A stretch of 64,000 nucleotides of DNA from Thauera sp. K11 (GTDB lineage Bacteria; Pseudomonadota; Gammaproteobacteria; Burkholderiales; Rhodocyclaceae): positions 1,240,001 through 1,304,000 of the forward strand of contig NZ_CP023439.1 of the NCBI RefSeq assembly GCF_002354895.1, written 5' to 3'. Positions within the stretch are counted from its first letter, which is position 1, and every line of letters starts with the position of its first letter. The notes beneath the pieces were generated by a model. It worked only from the letters and a program-made list of their open reading frames with translations. It was not told the DNA's origin and searched no databases. Below are positions 50,342 through 59,026 of the stretch, one piece after another. Both the position numbers and the translations under genes were made by a program.

Positions 50342-52702
50342 TTAGTAATCGCACCCAACTGCATTCATGCAACGCCGAATACAGGCACGGTATGGCCCAA
50401 CATTATCCGTTCTGCCAGGCATGTCGAGTTCATACTGGCAGAATGTAATGCAGTAGTTCTTGCGCTTTCTGCAGAATTCCTCGCTGGGTTTGCACATCTC
50501 CTTGATGGCATTGCCAATCTGTTGGACTGCAGCTTGCCCCTGTGGAGTACTCATAGCAGCACCAACTATGAGAATTCCGCCAAGCAGCATTGCGTCATCT
50601 ACCCCTGCGACCAAGCCTTTCGGATCGGTGAACCTCAGCGGGCTTTGATTCGCGTACCCGAACAAGTTCAGGCCCCCCGCGAGGCCGATCGGATCGGGCG
50701 AGATGTACCGCCCGATCGTCGGATCATAGTACCGATTCCAATTGTAAAAGAGCCCTGATTCTCTATCGAAGTACTGGCCGGGAAACCGCAGATTGACCGT
50801 CGTGCTGGTACCTGTGCCCGCGGGGTCTTCGTTCGCCGCCGTGCTGCCGAAGGCATCCGATTCCCACCGCCACACCACCTGCCCGGCCTGGTTGCGCGCC
50901 ACCCTCGGGGTGTTCAGGTGATCTGTCTCCAGGTACAGCACCGTCTCTGGCGTGCCGTGGCGGATCAGCGCGACGGGGGTGTCGTCGCGCCAGACGTAGG
51001 TGATGCGCGGGGTGCCCGCCCCGTCAGCCTCGACCAGCAGGCGGTCGGCGTGGTCGTAGAGGTAGAGCGTCGTCGTCGCGCCCTGGGGCGCGGCGGCCGT
51101 GGTGCTCTTTCTCAGCCGCCGGCCCTTGTGGTCGTAGTCGTAGGTGGCGAGCAAGGGACCGGCCGGGGTGCCCTGGCGCACTTCGGCGAGGTAGCCGGCC
51201 TGGTTCCAGACGAAGCCGAGGTTGCGAAGCTGCGTGACGTTGCCCGCGGCATCGACGCTCACCGCCTGGCCGGCGACGCTGGCCGGGCGGTTGGTGTGGG
51301 GCGTGTAGGTGTGGCTGCCACCGGCGTCGCTCGTGCGGTTGCCGTTGGCGTCGTAGCCGAGCGACTGGGTCTTGGCGGGGCCGGCTTCGCTGTCGAGGCG
51401 GCCGAGGGCGTCGTAGCCGTAGGTGGTGGTGCCGCTCGGGCTCGCGCGCTCGACGATGTTGCCGTCGGCGTCGTAGGTCAGGGTTTCCCGGGCCCATGTG
51501 GACGTGTGCGGCAGGAGCATGGCCGCGAGGCCCAGTACCAGTACCAGTGCCGTGCGGCGCCGTCCCAGCGCACCGAGCAGCCCCGCACCGAGCAGCGCCA
51601 GGGCCCAGGCCGGCAGCGGCACGTCGCCGTCCTGGGGGCGTGTCGCCTGGGTAACCGTTTGTCCGATGGGCAGGCCGTCGTCCGAGAACTGCCGGCTCAG
51701 GCCCGTGCCGTTGCCGAAGGTCTGCGCGGTGACGTTGCCCGCGGCGTCCGTCTGCACGTCCTTGACCAGATCGATCGGCGTCCCCGCCACGTCCCCGGCG
51801 ACCTTGCCGATGCGCCCGTCCGCATCGCGGCTCGTGGTGAGCACCTTGCCCGAGGGGGTGATCGTGGTGATCGGCCGGTCGGCGTCGTCGTAGGTGTATC
51901 GGGTGGTCAGGCTCACCGTGCCGATGGTGCGGGTCTCGCTCTCGAGGTTGCCGCGGGCGTCGTACGCGTAGCGCGTGCTCCCCAGCTTGTCGCTCGCCTG
52001 GCACAGCCGGCCGATGCCGTTCGCGCAGCCGGTGTCCCAGGTGTAGGTGACGTTCTCTCCGCTTTGCGGGTAGGCGACGGTGAGCGGGCGGTTGAGCGCG
52101 TCGTAGGTGAAGCTCGCGGTGGTGCCGCGCCCGTCGCTCAGGGTCTTGAGGTTGCCTGCCGCATCGAAGGTGGCCGGCCGGCTGCCGCGGTCGGCCGATG
52201 TTTCCTGTACGTTGCCCAGGCCGTCGATGGTGAAGCCGGTCGCGACCTGGTTGGGCGCGGTGAGGCCGGTCAGGCGGTCCTGGCCGTCGTAGGCGAGCTG
52301 GGTGAGGCCGGCGAGCGGATCGGCGATCCGCAGCGGGCGGTCCAGGCCGTCGTACTCGGTGGTGGTGGTCTTGCCCCGGAAGCTGGCGTCGCTCGTGCGG
52401 TTGCCGTTGGCGTCGTAGCCGTACAGCGTCGAGACGTCCTCGCCGTTGCGGGTCTCGATCAGGTGCTGCAGGCGGCCCAATGCATCGAAGGCGAAGCGCT
52501 GGCTGCGCGCGATCGAGGCATCGGGGTTGGTCCAATAAGTGTTTCTGCTCGACCTGCTGGCCGTAACCGGGCAGGTGGAAGATTGCTGAGCACGGGACAC
52601 CTCTCCCGTTGTGTGCAGGGGTTGTGCGGCTTGCCGGCGCTGCACGCGCCTTGGCATCCCGGGGCGTTTCGGTGGAAACGCATCACCGGGAGGACCATTC
52701 AC
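50342..52702 (-). CDS. Orphan Rhs core with Cys-rich toxin tip
   Basis: A 786-residue frame with Rhs homology from WTNPDAS (about 52534) to RYISPDPIGLAGGLNLFGYA, near-identical to the other copies. The unique tip of about 90 residues has a hydrophobic stretch (AMLLGGILIVGAAMS), QAAVQQIGNAIKEMC and eight cysteines, ending RRCMNAVGCDY. Its natural TAA stop coincides with the IS5 target site. No signal peptide; the first codons come from the repeat element. Likely a silent module. Confidence 0.8.
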   Translation of the reverse strand: MNGPPGDAFPPKRPGMPRRVQRRQAAQPLHTTGEVSRAQQSSTCPVTASRSSRNTYWTNPDASIARSQRFAFDALGRLQHLIETRNGEDVSTLYGYDANGNRTSDASFRGKTTTTEYDGLDRPLRIADPLAGLTQLAYDGQDRLTGLTAPNQVATGFTIDGLGNVQETSADRGSRPATFDAAGNLKTLSDGRGTTASFTYDALNRPLTVAYPQSGENVTYTWDTGCANGIGRLCQASDKLGSTRYAYDARGNLESETRTIGTVSLTTRYTYDDADRPITTITPSGKVLTTSRDADGRIGKVAGDVAGTPIDLVKDVQTDAAGNVTAQTFGNGTGLSRQFSDDGLPIGQTVTQATRPQDGDVPLPAWALALLGAGLLGALGRRRTALVLVLGLAAMLLPHTSTWARETLTYDADGNIVERASPSGTTTYGYDALGRLDSEAGPAKTQSLGYDANGNRTSDAGGSHTYTPHTNRPASVAGQAVSVDAAGNVTQLRNLGFVWNQAGYLAEVRQGTPAGPLLATYDYDHKGRRLRKSTTAAAPQGATTTLYLYDHADRLLVEADGAGTPRITYVWRDDTPVALIRHGTPETVLYLETDHLNTPRVARNQAGQVVWRWESDAFGSTAANEDPAGTGTSTTVNLRFPGQYFDRESGLFYNWNRYYDPTIGRYISPDPIGLAGGLNLFGYANQSPLRFTDPKGLVAGVDDAMLLGGILIVGAAMSTPQGQAAVQQIGNAIKEMCKPSEEFCRKRKNYCITFCQYELDMPGRTDNVGPYRACIRRCMNAVGCDY

Positions 52703-52977
52703 CCAGGGTCCGAGGAGCGCTGATCAGGCGCGAAGGTGATCCGTCCGGGGATCAGCCGGCAACGGCAGTTGGGCTGCGGTTGCGTTCGAGGGAAACGAGG
52801 TTCGGGACCTCGGGGATCGGGCCCAGGGGCCCGTCACGCGGCGGCGTCATGCGCCGCCATCGCCTTTCTACCGATCCACCCGCTTCGGGAGGCCGCGCGC
52901 CTCAGGGGCTGGCGGAATCCGCGGGCGGTGGTAGTCGCGTCGTCACTAGCCGCGCTGCTCCTAGTGACGACGCGCGC
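52535..52977 (-). repeat. Rhs-associated repeat element, copy 3 (truncated)
   Basis: The first 443 bases of the element seen at 44629 and 48294, ending just after the hairpin (14-bp stem, 52936-52974). What follows to 53546 is different and shows no supportable gene; frames there have no ribosome sites or family resemblance. Confidence 0.82.
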
Positions 52978-53546
52978 GCGGTGGCGACGGGCTACCCGGG
53001 CTCGCTGTGCCGCCCTGCCGCACGACCGCAATTGCATCGGCCGACGACGAGGTGAAGCGAGCGCCGGTCAACACCGTCGCCACGTTTCGCTATAGGGAAT
53101 TGGCCACAGCCGGCAGTCATACTGCTGACGCCCTGCGGCCGAGGGGGCTCGGCGCCGCACGGGGCGGCACGCGCAAAAGGAAGGCCCACGATTCTTGCGA
53201 ACGGGGCCTTCGCTCGATGCCGATCCACCCGAAGGTGGCACGGCACGGACAGCACTGCATTCAGCCGAGCGGCTGAACAAGTCTCACGACCGATGCGATG
53301 GCCGGACCCGACCAAAGCCGGGAATCTACAAGGCAGGTAACGACTGCGACGCCAGCAGGGCTGGGCTTCAGGGTGATGGAGATCGCCGCTGAAGGCTGGG
53401 CAGACACGATGTCCGCAGAAGCCCTTGCAGTACGGCGCAGGGATCATCCGGGATTCAAGGGCGCGACGACGATTGCCACCCTCAAATGCCGCCAACGCCG
53501 GGGGCTTGGTTGGTAGAAGGCGGGCCGTTCCCCCCTCAATAAAGGT

Positions 53547-53984
53547 TTAATCCGAACCCGGCACCTTTTCGCCTACCCAATAAGGCACATCCGGCATTAC
53601 AAGTGCTGGTGCAATTTGAAGCCCCACCCCCAAGCCAGAAAGTGCCTGTAGAGTTTCACGGTCCAACACACATGCAAAGCACTCCTCATCACTTTGCTCG
53701 ACTGGGCACAGCGTAAAAAAAGCATAGTCTATTCCGGTATCACAAGCCGAAAAAGCACCAGCAAGTTGCGCATGAGCCGCAATGAAATCGCGCACTTCGG
53801 CATCAATCAAGTCAAGATGGAAGCGGTACCAAGGTGAGGCATAACACCATGAATCTACGTCAGGAATCTTCCGCATTAATCCAATTTGCGTAATTGTCGA
53901 TCCCGGAATTGGTGCAGCTAACGCACACCGATCAACACTGGCTTTCCTGCCATAAATTGATATTTGGCCGAGTATCCTAAACAT
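53547..53984 (-). CDS. Putative immunity protein, DUF4279-like
   Basis: A 145-residue protein beginning MFRILGQISIYGRKASVD and ending with RETLQALSGLGVGLQIAPAL. The opening strand plus the late L-x-x-L-x-x-LG-x-x-L pattern recalls DUF4279 immunity-type proteins; this is tentative. It starts 2 bases after the stop of the rhs at 53987. Confidence 0.6.
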   Translation of the reverse strand: MFRILGQISIYGRKASVDRCALAAPIPGSTITQIGLMRKIPDVDSWCYASPWYRFHLDLIDAEVRDFIAAHAQLAGAFSACDTGIDYAFFTLCPVEQSDEECFACVLDRETLQALSGLGVGLQIAPALVMPDVPYWVGEKVPGSD

Positions 53985-53986
53985 GA

Positions 53987-55240
53987 TCAGTGCCAGAAAT
54001 CACTTGTCTTACCGCACATCCCGACAGCAGCAATGCGAATTGTGCCGTCCTTGCACTTGCAGATGTCGTAGCGGGATTCTGGCACAGCACCGTTTTCCCG
54101 TTTATAAGCATGCTCATCCAGTATCCCCGCCTGCACAAGATCCCACTTGCTGGCTTTCCGGCAATCAGGCTTGTCGTCATCATCGTTCCCGTTGCATAGA
54201 TCAGCGATTGCTTTGCCCGCAGATTTGAGTGTCTTCTGCCCGGGCGGTGACATAAGAATTAACGAACCAACGCCCGCAGCGCACGCAATTGGCCCTCCCA
54301 AGCACCAACTCAGCGTAGCCGCCTCCCCTGTTGGGTCTGAGTATCGGAGCGGATTTTGATTTGCATACCCAAACAAGTTCAGGCCGCCGTCGAGCCCAAT
54401 AGGATCGGGCGAGATGTACCGCCCGATCGTCGGATCATAGTACCGATTCCAATTGTAAAAGAGCCCCGATTCCTTGTCGAAGTACTGCCCCGGAAACCGC
54501 AGATTGACCGTCGTGCTGGTACCTGTGCCCGCGGGGTCTTCGTTCGCCGCCGTGCTGCCGAACGCATCCGATTCCCACCGCCACACCACCTGCCCGGCCT
54601 GGTTGCGCGCAGCCCTCGGGGTGTTCAGGTGATCCGTCTCCAGGTACAGCACCGTCTCTGGTGTGCCGTGGCGGATCAGCGCGATTGGAGTGTCCTCGCG
54701 CCAGACGTAGGTGATTCTTGGGTTTCCCGCCCCGTCAGCCTCGACCAGCAGGCGGTCGGCGTGGTCGTAGAGGTAGAGCGTCGTCGTCGCGCCCTGGGGC
54801 GCGGCGGCCGTGGTGCTCTTTCTCGCCCGCCGGCCCTTGTGGTCGTAGTCGTAGGTGGCGAGCAGGGGGCCTGCCGGGGTGCCCTGGCGCACTTCGGCGA
54901 GGTAGCCCGCCTGGTTCCAGACGAAGCCGAGGTTGCGAAGCTGCGTGACGTTGCCCGCGGCATCGACGCTCACCGCCTGGCCGGCGACGCTGGCCGGGCG
55001 GTTGGTGTGGGGCGTGTAGGTGTGGCTGCCGCCGGCGTCGCTCGTGCGGTTGCCGTTGGCGTCGTAGCCGCGGAGCGTCGAGACGTCCTCGCCGTTGCGG
55101 GTCTCGATCAGGTGCTGCAGGCGGCCCAGCGTATTGAAGGCGAAGCGCTGGCTGTGCGCGACCGACGCATCCGGGTTGGCCCAGTTTGTCTGCGGCATGT
55201 TGCCCGCGTTGTCCAGCGTGTAGCCGCGGCTGTCGTCCAC
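53987..55240 (-). CDS. Orphan Rhs with internal core deletion and Cys-rich toxin tip
   Basis: A 417-residue frame. LIETRNGEDVSTLRGYDANGNRTSDA joins directly to GGSHTYTPHTNRPAS (segments quoted in part), so about 1 kb of core between two GYDANGNRTSDA repeats is lost in frame, including the hydrophobic segment. The tip reads SKWDLVQAGILDEHAYKREN, then SRYDICKCKDGTIRIA and MCGKTSDFWH, a compact Lys/Cys-rich domain seen at other Rhs ends (Ntox33-like at best). The frame continues upstream with YDSAHRLIRV but reaches lesions at 55300. Immunity gene follows by 2 bases. Confidence 0.75.
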   Translation of the reverse strand: MDDSRGYTLDNAGNMPQTNWANPDASVAHSQRFAFNTLGRLQHLIETRNGEDVSTLRGYDANGNRTSDAGGSHTYTPHTNRPASVAGQAVSVDAAGNVTQLRNLGFVWNQAGYLAEVRQGTPAGPLLATYDYDHKGRRARKSTTAAAPQGATTTLYLYDHADRLLVEADGAGNPRITYVWREDTPIALIRHGTPETVLYLETDHLNTPRAARNQAGQVVWRWESDAFGSTAANEDPAGTGTSTTVNLRFPGQYFDKESGLFYNWNRYYDPTIGRYISPDPIGLDGGLNLFGYANQNPLRYSDPTGEAATLSWCLGGPIACAAGVGSLILMSPPGQKTLKSAGKAIADLCNGNDDDDKPDCRKASKWDLVQAGILDEHAYKRENGAVPESRYDICKCKDGTIRIAAVGMCGKTSDFWH

Positions 55241-55348
55241 GCGGATGAGCCGGTGGGCGCTGTCGTACTGGTAGTCGGTGAAACTGCCGTTGGCGGGTGA
55301 TCCGCTGCAGACCGCCGCGTGGTCAGTACGCGTTGGTAATGGCGGTGT
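55241..55348 (-). pseudogene. Lesioned start of the orphan Rhs core
   Basis: Sequence encodes PRGGLQRITR and ANGSFTDYQYDSAH segments of the core. Trp of AYWPRGG is a TGA, one base is missing near 55298, and the region between PRGGL and QRITR is deleted. Identical damage occurs at 38530-38639. Confidence 0.7.
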
Positions 55349-55885
55349 TCAGAACATCTCAAGCCTAATGGCTGCAGCAATAGCAGCTTGAATCGCATCT
55401 GCATCGCAGCTAATGCGTAACCAAGTAGGAATAAGGTGCGATTGAATCATCACTTGGTTTTCACCGCTCCTGATAATCAGGGTGTCTGGCGAAACTACGG
55501 AAAATCTCTCTCCGACGAGAATTGCTTTGGACTGATAATCGTGTTCTCGATATGCAAGAAACAAACGGTGTTCATCAGACACGTTCGGCATGCAGTTAGG
55601 CATTTCAATCTGAATAGCGCTTAGCTCTTGAGTAGCCAGCGACCGAACGTCACGTTCGATCTTAAGCCTAAATGCCTCATCCTCCCCATGGGGCAAGGTC
55701 ACATCGAGACTTCGTATTCTCACGATCACATTGCGCGTCCGAACAACAATTCCAGACACACGAAATGTGTTTGATGACTCCTGAAACATAGACTCATCGA
55801 TACACCAAGAATTCCATAGACTCCGCCCTATAGTCGCCAGGAGTTCCTGTTCATTTGGTTCCAAGCTTAACCACATACTCTGCAT
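55349..55885 (-). CDS. Putative immunity protein, duplicate of the gene at 38640
   Basis: A 178-residue acidic soluble protein with start MQSMWLSLEPNEQELLATIG. It differs from its duplicate at two positions I can see (HRLFLAYREHDY here, HRFFLAYRKHDY there). It lies 21 bases after the stop of the tip remnant at 55907. Family unknown. Confidence 0.62.
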   Translation of the reverse strand: MQSMWLSLEPNEQELLATIGRSLWNSWCIDESMFQESSNTFRVSGIVVRTRNVIVRIRSLDVTLPHGEDEAFRLKIERDVRSLATQELSAIQIEMPNCMPNVSDEHRLFLAYREHDYQSKAILVGERFSVVSPDTLIIRSGENQVMIQSHLIPTWLRISCDADAIQAAIAAAIRLEMF

Positions 55886-55906
55886 GACGACCTCGCTTTC
55901 GATGTC

Positions 55907-56349
55907 CTACCGGGGCCAATGAAGCGTTTCCGGCAGAGCCGGCGATGGAGGCGCAATATCGACTCTAATGGATCCATCTGCATTGATGCGAATTTGAGTT
56001 GTTCTGCCATTTGGCCCCGGCGCAGATATCCTAGTCCCACCACTGGCGGTTTCGCCAATCGTGTAGGGTCCTGGCCCAGAATTCCTTACGAATGTCTGAT
56101 ACGGATCTCCGACACCATCGGTATTTGTCCTCCCCCCTCCGGGTCTCGGATTGTTGCCCACTGTAGGTGTAGGGCAATATGGACCATCCGCGATGACTGG
56201 GGGACTCTTGGGCGGAGGGAGAGAATCACCTATTCTTGGATAGAACCGCCCGAAACTCCAGCCGCCGGGACGATTGCCAGGATGCGGAATGACATACCGT
56301 GGATTGCCGACTCCCCGTCGTTGAAGACCTTCGGGCCTAGCTACCGGTT
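55907..56349 (-). pseudogene. Rhs toxin tip remnant without core
   Basis: An open frame of about 147 codons with no own core: RYVIPHPGNRPGGWSFGRFY, SLPPPKSPPVIADGPY, GDPYQTFVRNSGPGPYTIGE and INADGSIRVDIAPPSPALPE, then stop. A TGA blocks it at 56350. Positions 56350-56446 show no gene. It precedes the immunity-like gene at 55885, so it is the toxin end of a displaced cassette. Confidence 0.6.
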
Positions 56350-56446
56350 GGGTACGTCAAAGATCAATATAGCCCATCCCGCGGCGGATGGGCGTGACGA
56401 CGCCCGATTTGCCACAACCAAGGAACGGCAGCCCGGCCCCTTTGTA

Positions 56447-56734
56447 CTATTCGCCCTCGCTTTCATAAGATTCTCCGCTAGGCCAGCAGAGACTTCCTTC
56501 GGAACTATCCTTCAAGTAGGAGTTAACGAACCTAACTGCGCACTCGACCGCATCGAGCAAATCCATTCCATATATATCGGAAGCCCCACTCAGCATGCCT
56601 TCGATCAGGACGGGACATGCAGCTTCAATGCCTTCCTCAATCCAATATGGCTGTCCCAGCCTCACTGTAACCGGCCTGCGCTGGCCGGTCCCATTCTCCA
56701 CCAAGACCAATGAGCGCTCAGCAATTACATTCAT
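56447..56734 (-). CDS. Putative immunity protein, DUF6968-like
   Basis: About 95 residues: RPVTVRLGQPYWIEEGIEAA, CPVLIEGMLSGASDIYGMDL and CWPSGESYESEGE. Paralogue of the gene at 42086. Starts 14 bases after the rhs stop at 56749 (ATG 56734); ATG 56770 would overlap the tip. Confidence 0.65.
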   Translation of the reverse strand: MNVIAERSLVLVENGTGQRRPVTVRLGQPYWIEEGIEAACPVLIEGMLSGASDIYGMDLLDAVECAVRFVNSYLKDSSEGSLCWPSGESYESEGE

Positions 56735-56748
56735 TTTCGCGGATGAAC

Positions 56749-58383
56749 TCAATTTTTCCCCCGAAGGCAATCACCGTAAATGTCAGCAGCTCGCGCATAA
56801 CACTGTTTCCGAGCTGCGGCCGTTGGGCTCATTTTGCATATACGTATTTGCGCCTGGTATGCAGCCCAGCATTTCTGCTCCCGATCAGCAGAAGTGCTCA
56901 TGCACCAGTCGACAGCTTTGGATATTGCCGGTTCGACGTATGGATAAAGTAACGTACCCAAACCATAGCCAGCAAGCCCCGCGCCAGCGACAGCGGCACT
57001 CGCCCCAAGACCGGCAGTAGCGCCTGCTCCGGCTACTGAACTTCCACCGCCGAACCCGCCCAATACAGCCGTTGCCTGTAAGCCATCGGGGTCTGTGAAG
57101 CTCAGCGGGTTCTGACTTGCGTACCCAAACGAGTTCAGGCCGCCCGCGAGCCCGATCGGATCCGGCGAGATGTACCGCCCGATCGTCGGATCATAATACC
57201 GGTTCAGATTGTAAAAGAGCCCTGATTCCTTATCGAAGTACTGCCCCGGAAACCGCAGATTGACCGTCGTGCTGGTACCTGTGCCTGCGGGGTCTTCGTT
57301 CGCCGCCGTGCTGCCGAACGCATCCGATTCCCACCGCCACACCACCTGCCCGGCCTGGTTGCGCGCCACCCTCGGGGTGTTCAGGTGATCTGTCTCCAGG
57401 TACAGCACCGTCTCTGGCGTGCCGTGGCGGATCAGCGCGACGGGGGTGTCGTCGCGCCAGACGTAGGTGATGCGCGGGGTGCCCGCCCCGTCAGCCTCGA
57501 CCAGCAGGCGGTCGGCGTGGTCGTAGAGGTAGAGCGTCGTCGTCGCGCCCTGGGGCGCGGCGGCCGTGGTGCTCTTTCTCAGCCGCCGGCCCTTGTGGTC
57601 GTAGTCGTAGGTGGCGAGCAGGGGGCCTGCCGGGGTGCCCTGGCGCACTTCGGCGAGGTAGCCGGCCTGGTTCCAGACGAAGCCGAGGTTGCGAAGCTGC
57701 GTGACGTTGCCCGCGGCATCGACGCTCACCGCCTGGCCGGCGACGCTGGCCGGGCGGTTGGTGTGGGGCGTGTAGGTGTGGCTGCCACCGGCGTCGCTCG
57801 TGCGGTTGCCGTTGGCATCGTAGCCGAGCGACTGGGTCTTGGCGGGGCCGGCTTCGCTGTCGAGGCGGCCGAGGGCGTCGTAGCCGTAGGTGGTGGTGCC
57901 GGCCGGGCTCGCGCGCTCGACGATGTTGCCGTCGGCGTCGTAGGTCAGGGTTTCCCGGGCCCATGTGGAAGTGTGCGGCAGGAGCATGGCCGCGAGGCCC
58001 AGTACCAGTACCAGTGCCGTGCGGCGCCGTCCCAGCGCACCGAGCAGCCCCGCACCGAGCAGCGCCAGGGCCCAGGCCGGCAGCGGCACGTCGCCGTCCT
58101 GGGGGCGTGTCGCCTGGGTAACCGTTTGCCCGATGGGCAGGCCGTCGTCCGAGAACTGCCGGCTCAGGCCCGTGCCGTTGCCGAAGGTCTGCGCGGTGAC
58201 GTTGCCCGCGGCGTCCGTCTGCACGTCCTTGACCAGATCGATCGGCGTCCCCGCCACGTCCCCGGCGACCTTGCCGATGCGCCCGTCCGCATCGCGGCTC
58301 GTGGTGAGCACCTTGCCCGAGGGGGTGATCGTGGTGATCGGCCGGTCGGCGTCGTCGTAGCTGTAGCGGGTGGTCAGGCTCAC
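56749..58383 (-). CDS. Truncated orphan Rhs with Cys-rich toxin tip
   Basis: Core sequence is continuous with Rhs up to about 58615, where an IS630-end scar cuts it. The first in-frame ATG is at 58383 (SLTTRYSYDDADRPI). The hydrophobic sorting-like segment and the core end RYISPDPIGLAGGLNSFGYA are intact. The tip has a Gly/Ala-rich hydrophobic stretch (GGGSSVAGAGATAGLGASAA), SKAVDWCMSTSADREQKCWA and ICKMSPTAAARKQCYARA...YGDCLRGKN. This tip is homologous to the frameshifted one at 42407. Followed by its DUF6968-like neighbour. Confidence 0.78.
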   Translation of the reverse strand: MSLTTRYSYDDADRPITTITPSGKVLTTSRDADGRIGKVAGDVAGTPIDLVKDVQTDAAGNVTAQTFGNGTGLSRQFSDDGLPIGQTVTQATRPQDGDVPLPAWALALLGAGLLGALGRRRTALVLVLGLAAMLLPHTSTWARETLTYDADGNIVERASPAGTTTYGYDALGRLDSEAGPAKTQSLGYDANGNRTSDAGGSHTYTPHTNRPASVAGQAVSVDAAGNVTQLRNLGFVWNQAGYLAEVRQGTPAGPLLATYDYDHKGRRLRKSTTAAAPQGATTTLYLYDHADRLLVEADGAGTPRITYVWRDDTPVALIRHGTPETVLYLETDHLNTPRVARNQAGQVVWRWESDAFGSTAANEDPAGTGTSTTVNLRFPGQYFDKESGLFYNLNRYYDPTIGRYISPDPIGLAGGLNSFGYASQNPLSFTDPDGLQATAVLGGFGGGSSVAGAGATAGLGASAAVAGAGLAGYGLGTLLYPYVEPAISKAVDWCMSTSADREQKCWAAYQAQIRICKMSPTAAARKQCYARAADIYGDCLRGKN

Positions 58384-58604
58384 CGTGCCGATGGTGCGCG
58401 TCTCGCTCTCGAGGTTGCCGCGGGCGTCGTACGCGTAGCGCGTGCTCCCCAGCTTGTCGCTCGCCTGGCACAGCCGGCCGATGCCGTTCGCGCAGCCGGT
58501 GTCCCAGGTGTAGGTGACGTTCTCTCCGCTTTGCGGGTAGGCGACGGTGAGCGGGCGGTTGAGCGCGTCGTAGGTGAAGCTCGCGGTGGTGCCGCGCCCG
58601 TCGC

Positions 58605-59024
58605 TCAGGGTCTTGATGATTGCCGGGTTAATAATACAAGTTTCTCACACACTGCGGCAAGCTGTGCTCCCGCCGATGGTTCTAAGACAACCAATTCCAA
58701 CGCTCCACTTGCGTATGCATCTATCCACTCTTGCCTGCGTTGTTCGCTTAACCATGAGACTGAATCCGAAAGACTTGTACTCCATATTGTCCAATAGGCG
58801 AGATATTCGGCAGAAAATTCCTTGCTGGAGGAGCGAAGAACCCTATTGACGACGTTCTGTAATGTTAGGTCTTCGCAGCGGAATGACTTAAGGCCGCGCA
58901 ACTCGACCACATGACGGCTCCTGTCCTCAAGACAAAAATCTAGGCATGCAACTGCTTTGTGGCGATCAACAGCTACTGCCACCAATTCAGCATCATGTAA
59001 AGATAAAGAACACTCAGTATTCAC
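58605..59024 (-). CDS. Putative immunity protein of the full-length Rhs, 3' end altered
   Basis: A 139-residue soluble protein beginning MNTECSLSLHDAELVAVAVD. It starts 2 bases after the stop of the full-length rhs, so it should protect against that tip. Its last residues (LTRQSSRP) are read from the IS630 scar and the neighbouring rhs core, so the natural C-terminus was replaced. VDRHKAVACLDFCLEDRSRH and WSTSLSDSVSWLSEQRRQEW are visible; the family is not recognised. Confidence 0.62.
   Translation of the reverse strand: MNTECSLSLHDAELVAVAVDRHKAVACLDFCLEDRSRHVVELRGLKSFRCEDLTLQNVVNRVLRSSSKEFSAEYLAYWTIWSTSLSDSVSWLSEQRRQEWIDAYASGALELVVLEPSAGAQLAAVCEKLVLLTRQSSRP
58616..58634. mobile_element. Solo IS630 end (scar)
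   Basis: GATTGCCGGGTTAATA matches the end of the IS630 element at 40345-41438 plus its TA target. No transposase is present here. It marks a rearrangement that joined a truncated rhs core to the end of the immunity gene at 59024. Confidence 0.75.
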
Positions 59025-59026
59025 AG

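Larger units (their letters stand above)
55233..56059 (-). repeat. Duplicated segment (copy 2)
   Basis: Nearly identical to 38524-39350, including the 178-residue gene and the core lesions. Continues rightwards into a longer tip remnant, so this copy is probably nearer the original. Confidence 0.88.

Noticed and set aside
52992..53495. A 167-codon - strand frame between repeat copy 3 and the immunity gene at 53547
   Set aside because: Cys/Arg/Pro-rich composition without start signals; looks like a chance frame in GC-rich non-coding DNA.
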